37,190 nucleotides of DNA from the NCBI GenBank assembly GCA_030141605.1, contig JAQGDQ010000818.1:55094-92283 (forward strand), given 5' to 3'. The translations under genes and the position numbers were made by a program. Position 1 is the stretch's first letter; the number at the start of each line of letters is the position of its first letter. The notes beneath the pieces are model-generated. The model worked only from the letters and a program-made list of their open reading frames with translations, was not told where the DNA came from and made no database searches. This DNA is from Tubiluchus corallicola (Eukaryota; Priapulida; Priapulimorpha; Priapulimorphida; Tubiluchidae). Below are positions 29,689-37,190 of this stretch, in pieces.

Positions 29689-29797
29689 ACTTTTCCACCT
29701 GGCGGGCTTCCAATCGAGATAAGACCCTCACCAGTCGAAGCAGATGCTAAAGGAGAAACCAAGGCTCCTAAAGAAGAGGCTCCACGGGAGGTCACAG
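29689..29797 (+). CDS. Exon 8, short Pro/Glu/Lys-rich exon
   Basis: The acceptor is TTTGATTTTCAG and the donor GTTAGTAG. Entry is phase 0, exit phase 1. The 36 residues read TFPPGGLPIEIRPSPVEA, then DAKGETKAPKEEAPREVT. The split Gly codon joins exon 9. It lies just after the 2.1-kb 47-bp satellite of intron 7. Being short and low-complexity, it would be hard to predict alone; the matching phases on both sides are the main support. Confidence 0.85.
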
Positions 29798-29972
29798 GTT
29801 AGTAGTGTGTGTATTCAAAGCCTTCATTCTGGTTAAATTGAATGCTGTTTGATGTGACGTGAATTACATGTTGTGTGTTGTGTTTACACGCCTCTTGTCG
29901 TCTGCTTCGTGTAAACCGTTATTTTAAAAGTAGAAATGATTCTGTGGATACGTCCAAACCAATATTACAATA

Positions 29973-30977
29973 CACTGTTCCCTCACTTATCCGTTCCAGG
30001 CCCACCCGCGATAAGTGAATTTCCACAGAGTAGGGACGCTATACTTCAGGGATGAGAATTTTCGCGCAATTCCGAGTTTTTCGAAGATCAGTAGTGCCAT
30101 TTTTGTAAATCGCATAAATTCGTAGAGAAAATTTTTACGGACCCAGTACATTATTTCACAAGCTGATTGCTAGTTGGCAGGTCGTCACTTTGTTTACATC
30201 ACGTACATCAGTGTAACCACGTGTATATCTCTATGTATAAAAATATAGAATCAATTATGCGGAGTTATTTGAGTCAATTGCAGACAGTTTTTATATACTT
30301 TTGCATAGGAGCGGCCAGTACTTAGGCGTTTTTGAGACAATTAGGTATCATGTTTCCTTGATAGTTGGGTATTTTAAATTATGCATGAAACAAGGTATTT
30401 GATATTCAAAGTCCACTTAGAGGCTCTCTACGGTCACAAAATTACAATTTGTTGCTGGCTCCAAGGGGGCTCCCTTGAACCCCATTGGGGGCTTAGGTGG
30501 CCCCAAAATCCCCGGCCTGTTTCAGAGTTTTTTGCAATTTGTCATTCTCATCCCTGTATACTTATTGTGCACGTTATAACACTTATAACAAATTGCACGG
30601 TACCAATCGTGTGTTGTGTACAATCTGACGTCGGCAAGTAGCATCTCAAGCGGCCGCAAGTACTACATTTCATTTTTGGTGTGTATTCATCTGCCGAATA
30701 AATACACTATTTACTGTAAATGATAATTTTTTATGATTTATAATATTCTTTTAATGTTAGAATTAATATTTCTAATATATTTTTATACATTTTGTGTTTT
30801 TTATGCAAAATTCATCAAATCTATACATTACTGTACAATACGTACAACGCATGTGCAAATATACTTTAGACGGAGTACCGCAAAAACCCGCGAAACAGCA
30901 AAAATACCGAGATAAATATTTCACATTAATATTTTTGAAAACCCGCGAAACAGCGAGTCCGCGATAAACGAACACTG
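29973..30977. mobile_element. Tigger/mariner-like element containing a nested transposon
   Basis: The ends are TA CACTGTTCCCTCACTTATC at 29971 and GATAAACGAACACTG TA ending at 30979. They match in inverted form over the tip (CACTGTTC against CAGTGTTC on the other strand) and in the CGCGATAA part nearby. The tips resemble the widespread Tigger-type CAGTGTTCCCTCGTTTATCG ends. The interior has no transposase frame. Its left part is interrupted by CAGGGATGA copy d. Confidence 0.65.
30047..30556 (+). mobile_element. CAGGGATGA-family element, copy d, nested
   Basis: It starts CAGGGATGAGAATTTTCGC and ends TTGTCATTCTCATCCCTG. TATACTT lies directly on both sides (30040-30046 and 30557-30563), a 7-base target duplication that confirms insertion into the older Tigger-like element. 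Confidence 0.88.
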
Positions 30978-31603
30978 TATCTCTCAACTTTGCAGAATGT
31001 TTCTGCATGGATTTTCATACGGTACATCTGATTCGTAAGCATGCAACTGGAAACGAACATATACCTCGATCTTAATAGCATTTTACGTGAAGCAAGTTGC
31101 ACTATAAGCATTCTGTGGAGTTTAGGAACTAGTTTTGTCCTATTAACAACAATATGCAACTTTGTTTCAAAATATCGACTGTTTTATTTAAAGACAAGAA
31201 AACGCCCTTGTTAAATAAAGCTCAGAAAATTGGTTTTGATATTTTGTATCACTTACGTCCTGTGGTATTGCTCACAGAACTTGTATTTGCACCAATGCTG
31301 GATAAAACTTGTAAATATAAACTGCCCCATTTTAACTCCCCCTTTGAAACAAGTTTAGATAAAAGCTTCAAACTTGCATTTTGCTTAAAGCTTCAAAAAA
31401 TAATCAGAGCATTTGTAGCACGCATATTACTAAGTAAAAGTATAGATTACTTTATGTTGTCAACAAGATTATAAATGTGTTTCTCGTGAATCAGTGGTGC
31501 ATGTTGGGATAGTGAAACAGTGGTGTTTACCAATTGGTGCAAACATATTAAATAATTACGAATTTTCTTTTTCAATTATATGTATATTTATATTATGTAT
31601 ATA
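30978..31603. other. Intron 8 stretch, nothing supported
   Basis: A plus-strand frame at 31154-31474 (106 residues) is open but has no recognisable domain and no in-phase splice sites. No other feature is seen. Confidence 0.4.
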
Positions 31604-31970
31604 TATCATAATATAATATTATATTATATTGTATTGTATTGTACTGTACTATACTATACTATACTATACTATACTATACTATACTATACTATACTATACT
31701 ATACTATACTATACTGTACTATACTATACTATACTATACTATACTATACTATACTATACTATACTATACTATACTATACTATACTATACTGTATTATACT
31801 ATACTATATTATATTATTTTATACTATATTATATGGCATTACATTACATTACATTGCATTATATAATATAATATGTTATGCTATGTTACGTTACGCTATG
31901 CTACGCTACATTACGTTACGTTACGTTACGTCACATTACATTACATTATATTATATTAAACATATATATA
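31604..31970 (+). repeat. Pentanucleotide (TATAC)n array grading into TTACG/TTACA
   Basis: A core of ACTAT units lies at about 31645-31800. It grades into ATATT, ACATT and ACGTT variants and ends in (TA)n at about 31962-31980. The Tyr/Ile/Leu frames across it are artefacts. Confidence 0.95.
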
Positions 31971-32160
31971 TATATATATAAGTTTTTCAAACAGGTGAAC
32001 TTAATGTTAAATAATATGAGTTGGCAATGTAAGTTTTTTGGGATACACTTTAAAATTCCCTTTTTTCCCCTTTAAGCTGTAACAGGAAAATGTAAATTTC
32101 TCTATTTTGAAATGTCTCATTAAAACTTGATGTTTAGAGCTTATGATTATTTATTTTAAG

Positions 32161-32623
32161 GAGATGCAGAAGAGAAGGAAGTTCCTCCTCAAACCGTTAC
32201 AACAAGTTACTCTCCTGCAACCGACGAAGGCTATGTCACTGCAGCTAGACCAAGAGAGGTCACCACCACCACCGGCAGGGTCACGCCCACAACCGCTCCG
32301 TTGTGGACTGACGAAAGTCCGATGTACGTGACAACCTACAAGCAAGAGGTGCCAGAATCTCCCGTCAGTCAAGCGGGGAAAGTGTACGATGCGACTGCTG
32401 CGGCGGGCACGCCGGTGCATCCGCCATACACTCATGATGTTGCTGATGCGGTCGCAACGAGTACGCTAGTGCATCCAGAACACGCACAAAAACCCATTGG
32501 TCAAGTCCAGGTCCAGTTGCCTGCCGATCAGCTTTATCAGATGGGAAAGAAACGTGCACACTCGCCAAAACGCAAGATCTTAAAGGGTCGTCTGTCACCC
32601 CGAGGCTCCTTGCAAGGCAGCAA
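32161..32623 (+). CDS. Exon 9, Thr/Val/Pro-rich
   Basis: The acceptor is TTATTTATTTTAAG and the donor GTGAGTA, a near-consensus site. Entry is phase 1, exit phase 2, 463 bases. The translation starts GDAEEKEVPPQTVTTSYSPA and continues with Thr-rich sequence (REVTTTTGRVTPTTAPLW). It then has two similar segments with a V-H-P core (GTPVHPPYTHDVADAV and STLVHPEHAQKPIG), and ends basic (KKRAHSPKRKILKGRLSPRG). The SPK and SPR sites near the end are possible proline-directed phosphosites. No folded domain is recognised. Confidence 0.92.
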
Positions 32624-32860
32624 GTGAGTACTTCATCATTATAATAATCGTTATCTCGTGTTTGTCACGAGCACGACAGTTTCGTTTTATCATTTTACTA
32701 GCTAATTTCACACGTCATTCGAGCTAAAACAGAGCAAGTGTGCACGACATGCGCTAAATACAAGTCCAACCGTCTTTTAGATGTAATTTATGATTTTTTA
32801 TTGTCCAAAATGGGCAGTCATCGTCTCATCCCAAAATCACTATCACATCATGGCATATTT

Positions 32861-32977
32861 GACTGACTGACCGAATGACTGACTGACTGACTGACTGACT
32901 GACTGACTGACTGACTGACTGACTGACTGACTGACTGACTCACTCACTCACTGACTCGCTGACTGATGACTCACTGA
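32861..32977 (+). repeat. (GACT)n tetranucleotide microsatellite
   Basis: Pure GACT units run at about 32877-32940, with degenerate CACT and GACT units after. Confidence 0.95.
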
Positions 32978-33957
32978 CATATTATGAGCGACTCGACTTC
33001 ATTTTATCTGAAGCAAATAAAAACGTTTTCTGCTAATCCAATGTTAAAAGGATAATTAACTGCTATAATGAAAATGTATAATAATATTATGAACTATGAA
33101 GAAATGAAACTTACATCTTTGCCGCAACTTACTAACTTTCTAAAGAGAACTCGACTGACAAAATTTTGTGATAAAACGACACGACGTGCTGAACAAGAAT
33201 GACTTCTTTCCTATCCTGTCTGCAAAATGAGGCCAATGGCCTATTTCCTGTCCTAGCTCACCTGTCTATCAACAGCCTAAATTTGCAAAAAACAAACACA
33301 AGGAGGCACCACGTGCTTATATCCAAAACAGCAAGCTAAGCTACGAAAGGGAGCTGTTCAACTTGCGTTGTTCAACTAACCTCAGGCAAACTGGTGATTT
33401 GACTGCTGTCTAGTTTTCCAGTTTTTGTAAACGGTTTTCTCTGCATTCTGATCACAGTTAATTCAATTCAGTTTATTTATTAACTCTGCAAGAATTATCA
33501 AAATACAGTATCAGGAATATGTTTGAAGCGAAGGAGAAGGGCTGCAAAGAACCCGCAGGTTATCTAGCTAAACTATCGTATTTCTGTTGCCGAAATGATG
33601 TAACAATATTATTACAATAATCTCGCTTTTCTGATTTTGACACTAGTCTGATAAGTATTTACAAGTAAACATGAGGCCGGCCACAAAAAATGTGTTTTGC
33701 TCTTACCACACGGGCTCAAAAAATTATAGTAAAGAAAGGAAAAATTCTTTGAAGCTTTGCGAATGTTTAAAGCAGAATCGTGGAATATTTGAAATCAAAG
33801 TTTGCCTGTCTCCCACTGGATGGCAGTAAATGTCCTAAATTTTTTCAATATACGTTTTTTCACACTGTTTTTTAGTTCCTGGTTTCTACTTACTAAATTA
33901 TCGTATAACTACCGATTATTGTATAATTTCTTTTGTCTACGGTATGAAGCATTAAGT
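32978..33957. other. Intron 9 stretch, nothing supported
   Basis: AT-rich sequence. At about 33463-33560, TTCAATTCAGTTTATTTATT and the following bases resemble the reverse-oriented 3-prime end of a LINE or SINE, without coding sequence. I see no other feature. Confidence 0.4.
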
Positions 33958-34439
33958 CAGGGGTGTGCAAATTGCGGCCCTCCGAGAGAATCTGCACGGC
34001 CCGCGAAGAGATTTGTCAACCTAATGAAAGTGCGGCCCGGGCGATTAATTGAGTGTATCCAGCTGAAGTCCGTGCCACGATCCCAAAGATAGTGCGGGTA
34101 GTTTTTTCTACTAGATCGGATGCCATTAACCCTTACAAGACGGTTGTAGCTTAATAACACTGTACTACACAGACTGTGCGATACACATTACTAATATACA
34201 TTGTAATGAAATTACCACTATCTGTCCTGAAAGTAGAAATATATGGTTTGTAATATAAATTTTAATAACTTCTAAAATACTTTCTTGAGTGTAGTAGTAA
34301 TGATGTACGCAGGTCGGATGCAAAAAAATCGTTATTAGTCCTTTCTGTACTTTGCTCCTTGATCAAACTGCCTGTGGCCCGCCGGAATTGCGGGAAAGTT
34401 TAATGTGGCCCGGCTAGTCAGATAATTTGCACACCCCTG
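33958..34439 (+). mobile_element. hAT-like element, copy 3, complete with 8-bp target duplication
   Basis: The ends are CAGGGGTGTGCAAATTGCGG and AATTTGCACACCCCTG. CATTAAGT lies at 33950-33957 and 34440-34447, the 8-base duplication expected of hAT transposition. It is very similar to copies 1 and 2. A frame shared with the other copies (NGIRSSRKNYPHYLWDRG on the minus strand) is conserved only because the DNA is a recent repeat. Confidence 0.92.
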
Positions 34440-34870
34440 CATTAAGTTATTCTGTTCCGACCACCGTGATATAAACAGCAACGCTGGTCGGCATGGATGC
34501 CCATCTGGGCTGTAAAATCCGGGGGTTAACTGTAAAGAAACATGGCTGCCCCTCACGGAAACGACAATGTTATAATAATTATTGCCTTTTACTTTTTAAA
34601 TTAAAAAACCGACTCCTACATGACTGCGCCCTTACAAGTATACGAACGTGGAAAAATTATTAAAAAATTACCCGGTGGCCTAGACGGAAAAAGAAGTGTT
34701 TTTATCGTCGCCCTCTAGTAAGTATTTGCAAGTAAACTTAGGCGCAGTTGAATACACTGTATCTATTTTGATTACAGTTTCGCTGCTTCTTGCTAGATAG
34801 ACACTTACTGATTGCTGAGATTTTGCGTGTGTTGTAATTAATGTAGCAAATTCTGTTACTATTTATCTAG
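34440..34870. other. End of intron 9, nothing recognised
   Basis: Unique-looking sequence leads to the exon 10 acceptor. No repeat or RNA gene is seen. Confidence 0.5.
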
Positions 34871-34960
34871 GTCTAAGTTGAAGTCGTGTTTTTCGCAAAC
34901 GTACGGTGATTCTTCAAGCATAGATGGTGAAGAAACAACAGACATGCTTACAAGTACACG
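34871..34960 (+). CDS. Exon 10, short exon
   Basis: The acceptor is ACTATTTATCTAG. One base completes the Lys codon left by exon 9. The frame then reads SKLKSCFSQTYGDSSSIDG, EETTDMLTSTR. The proposed donor is GTATGC at 34961, giving phase 2. If that donor is not used, the frame runs seven codons further to a TAA at 34983-34985, giving a short C-terminus. I favour splicing because the next 860 bases are a 17-bp satellite and an in-phase exon candidate follows it directly. Confidence 0.75.
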
Positions 34961-35059
34961 GTATGCATATTGTAGAACTTTGTAATCTGTTTTCTATGGA
35001 ATTAAATTTAAATTATTTAAATTACTTGGCTGCTACTTGTGCTACTGTTTTGCTTATGC

Positions 35060-35826
35060 CATGTTACCTGTGTTGCTATGTTACTTGTGTTGCTATGTTA
35101 CTTGTGTTGCTATGTTACTTGTGTTGCTACGTTACTTGTGTTTCTATGTTACTTGTGTTTCTATGTTACTTGTGTTTCTATGTTACTTGTGTTGCTATGT
35201 TACCTGTGTTGCTATGTTACTTGTGTTGCTATGTTACTTGTGTTGCTACGTTACTTGTGTTGCTACGTTACCTGTGTTGCTATGTTACCTGTGTTGCTAT
35301 GTTACCTGTGTTGCTACGTTACTTGTGTTGCTATGTTACTTGTGTTGCTATGTTACTTGTGTTGCTATGTTACTTGTGTTGCTATGTTACCTGTGTTGCT
35401 ATGTTACCTGTGTTGCTATGTTATTTGTGTTGCTATGTTACTTGTGTTGCTATGTTACTTGTGTTGCTACGTTACTTGTGTTGCTATGTTACCTGTGTTG
35501 CTATGTTACTTGTGTTGCTACGTTACTTGTGTTGCTATGTTACTTGTGTTGCTACGTTACTTGTGTTGCTACGTTACCTGTGTTGCTATGTTACTTGTGT
35601 TGCTACGTTACTTGTGTTGCTACGTTACCTGTGTTGTTACGTTACCTGTGTTGCTACGTTACTTGTGTTGCTATGTTACCTGTGTTGCTATGTGACCTGT
35701 GTTGCTACGATACTTGTGTTGCTATGTTACCTGTGTTGCTACGTTACCTGTGTTGCTACGTTACCTGTGTTGCTATGTTACCTGTGTTGCTATGTTACTT
35801 GTGTTGCTATGTTACTTGTGTTGCAG
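35060..35826 (+). repeat. 17-bp satellite, about 45 copies, filling intron 10
   Basis: The unit is CTATGTTACTTGTGTTG with C/T alternatives at CTA(T/C)GTTAC(T/C)TG and an early TTTCT variant. Because 17 is not a multiple of three and has no stop, all three plus frames are open (Leu/Cys/Tyr/Val-rich up to 305 residues). These are not genes. The last unit runs straight into the TTGCAGCAG acceptor. Confidence 0.96.
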
Positions 35827-35873
35827 CAGACATTCATTTAGTGTTGCATTAGATTCTCCAGCACTTTTGTTTA
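35827..35873 (+). CDS. Exon 11, tentative, NAGNAG acceptor
   Basis: Right after the 17-bp array the sequence is TTGCAGCAG, a tandem NAGNAG acceptor at 35825-35829. Either AG joins exon 10 in the same frame; the two differ by one Arg. The translation is RHSFSVALDSPALLF, and a GTAATG donor at 35874 would end the exon in phase 1. If not spliced there, the frame stays open to a TAA at 35918-35920, supplied by the tail of a SINE. The exon is short and its donor weak, so it may instead be terminal or not an exon at all. Confidence 0.45.
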
Positions 35874-35917
35874 GTAATGTGCTACTTAAAATTGCTTTTG
35901 AGTATAAGTTCTTACAA

Positions 35918-36118
35918 TAATAATAATCTTTACTTAAAGTCGGCTGTTTGGCTGAACAATTAACATAATCTTCAAAGAGCTTTTGGGCAGACTGTAAATA
36001 ACAAGCTACAACTACATAACAGGGACTATTATTACCCCACTTTTACCCTAAGTAGCCGCGCGTCAGGCAGGGCAACAGCAGGTACCATTACTAAAGTCTT
36101 TGGTATTACCCGGCCGCT
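35918..36118 (-). mobile_element. tRNA-SINE, second copy, head missing
   Basis: It matches the SINE at 17797-18085 from the (ATT)n tail through CAGGCAGGGCAACAGCAGGT to the CCCGGC region. It then stops before the tRNA-like head, as in a 5-prime-truncated insertion. Confidence 0.85.
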
Positions 36119-36660
36119 GCCGAACAATCTTAATTTGTACTTCGTTGATCGTTTTTCCTGTAACTCTGTTCAGCAGATGCTTCTCTTGGCTTTATAGCAA
36201 GCAGGCAATCGATAAAATAGTGTGCACGATCACACAAGTGTACACCAGACTAAGCTACTCGATAGGCTAAATAGGAGTGCCTGAAAAGAGCTTGTTTTTT
36301 TGTTAAATTTTATTCAACTAAATGACTTGTAAATGCTTAAACGAAATAGCATGATTGGATAGCTGTGATTTTCCTGAATAGAGCAGTACTTAATTTGTAA
36401 TCATTTAGTTATGCCTGTGCTCATATAGTAGTAGAAAAGTCATAGGTCTTGTAAGACCTATTTTAAATGGTGAAGTCCTGATGGAGTTAACCAGTATTAA
36501 TCTGCGTTTTGTTATGAAAATAGGATGCACAACCTCATTTAAAAAAAACTACTAACGAAATAGAGTATTCTTAGTTACCAAATATTATTATATTAATCCT
36601 TGACAACACAATGCTGATGCTACTGTTCACTGATCTGTTGATGTCATAACAACAGTCATG
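36119..36660. other. Spacer, nothing recognised
   Basis: AT-rich sequence with stops in all frames between the SINE and a short CTT run. No feature is seen. Confidence 0.5.
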
Positions 36661-36694
36661 CTTTCTTCTTCTTCTTCTTCTTCTCTTCTTCTGT
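36661..36694 (+). repeat. (CTT)n microsatellite
   Basis: A run of CTT triplets with one interruption. Confidence 0.9.
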
Positions 36695-36748
36695 TGCTCT
36701 AAACATTTACTGTAGACGTTGATTGTACAGGTAAGGTGCATTTGCGAA

Positions 36749-37190
36749 GTTTAATGCTAATCTTACTGGTGTTGTTTCTGGCAATCTCATTTAATGTTCT
36801 ACCCATCTTAGTCTTCTGATTCTGATTTTAGTGCTCCAATGTTTAATGCTAATCTTACTGGTGTTGTTTCTGGCAATCTCATTTAATGTTCTACCCATCT
36901 TAGTCTTCTGATTCTGATTTTAGTGCTCCAGTGTTCAATGCTAATCTTACTGATGTTGTTTCTGAAAATCTCATTAAATGTTCTACCCATCTTAGTCTTC
37001 TGATTCTGATTTTAGTGCTCCAATGTTTAATGCTAATCTTACTGGTGTTGTTTCTGGCAATCTCATTAAATGTTCTACCCATCTTAGTCTTCTGATTCTC
37101 ATTTTAGTGCTCCAATGTTTAATGCTAATCTTACTGGTGGTGTTTCAGGCAATCTCATTAAATGTTCTACCCATCTTAGTCTTCTGATTC
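36749..37190 (-). repeat. 92-bp tandem repeat derived from a LINE coding fragment
   Basis: Units begin near 36750, 36842, 36934, 37026 and 37118, and the array runs off the window. The minus strand of one unit reads IRRLRWVEHLMRFSETTSVR, close to the R-R-L-R-W-x-x-H-x-x-R-M motif near the C-terminus of many LINE polymerases. As 92 is not a multiple of three, the frame changes from unit to unit and no protein can be intended. Confidence 0.8.

Noticed and set aside
31154-31474. 106-residue plus-strand frame in intron 8
   Set aside because: No domain is recognised, no in-phase acceptor and donor were found, and such a length can arise by chance.
31880-31950. TTACG/TTACA runs as possible telomere-like repeat
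   Set aside because: They grade into TATAC units and do not match TTAGGG, TTAGG or another known telomere unit.
18462-34160. Conserved NGIRSSRKNYPHYLWDRG frame seen in three places
   Set aside because: The three places are copies of one hAT-like MITE; similarity is at DNA level and the frame is on different strands relative to the element tips without a start or motif.
34924-35841. Plus-strand frames of 305, 271 and 218 residues rich in Leu, Cys, Tyr and Val, like membrane proteins
   Set aside because: They come from the 17-bp satellite read in three frames. The composition repeats every 17 residues and has no other support.

Overview
This window looks like nuclear DNA of an animal, most likely an invertebrate. 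I could not identify the species. It is AT-rich, uses GT/AG splicing, and carries pogo/Tigger-like, hAT-like and piggyBac-like DNA transposons, LINE relics, tRNA-derived SINEs and at least fifteen mini- or microsatellite arrays. There is no operon structure, phage or CRISPR array.

One large gene on the + strand appears to run through the whole window and off both ends. I reconstruct it from 11 exons at 72-200, 3029-3141, 6262-6535, 8232-8432, 10305-11393, 23200-23510, 26501-26866, 29689-29797, 32161-32623, 34871-34960 and, less certainly, 35827-35873. Each exon has AG/GT borders, and the reading phase closes correctly at every junction (1,0,1,1,1,0,0,1,2,2). Together they encode about 1064 residues without a stop. 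The product is low-complexity and probably disordered. It has three acidic W-D-S motifs, a polyglutamine tract, ten copies of a 10-residue repeat coded by a 30-bp minisatellite, a basic K/R/P stretch, an R/S/D/P-rich stretch and a T/P/V-rich stretch. I do not recognise the family.

The introns are full of repeats. Intron 1 (201-3028) holds a foldback Tigger-like element with another transposon in its loop. Introns 2 and 3 hold three GTT-type arrays; the first two are inverted and bracket the polyQ exon, and the second lies in a pogo-like element with a relic helix-turn-helix. Intron 4 holds a 47-bp satellite. Intron 5 (11394-23199) holds a piggyBac-like element, a 61-bp array, an inverted pair of LTR-like repeats with perfect heat-shock elements, three LINE 3-prime relics, a 41-bp array, two SINEs (one with its body amplified as a 107-bp array), an hAT copy and a blockwise pentanucleotide array. 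Intron 6 holds an inverted hAT copy, 163-, 53- and 48-bp arrays and a Tigger transposase relic. Intron 7 holds about 45 copies of a 47-bp unit. Intron 8 holds a nested transposon pair and a pentanucleotide array. Intron 9 holds (GACT)n and a third hAT copy. Intron 10 is almost entirely a 17-bp array. The window ends in a SINE and a 92-bp array that seems to derive from a LINE coding fragment.

Most long open frames here are by-products of tandem arrays and are not annotated as genes. The strongest candidates for something undescribed are the heat-shock-element inverted LTR-like pair (13004-14531), the polyQ exon bracketed by inverted triplet arrays, and the intronic satellites that repeat 5-prime-splice-site-like sequence on the sense strand.
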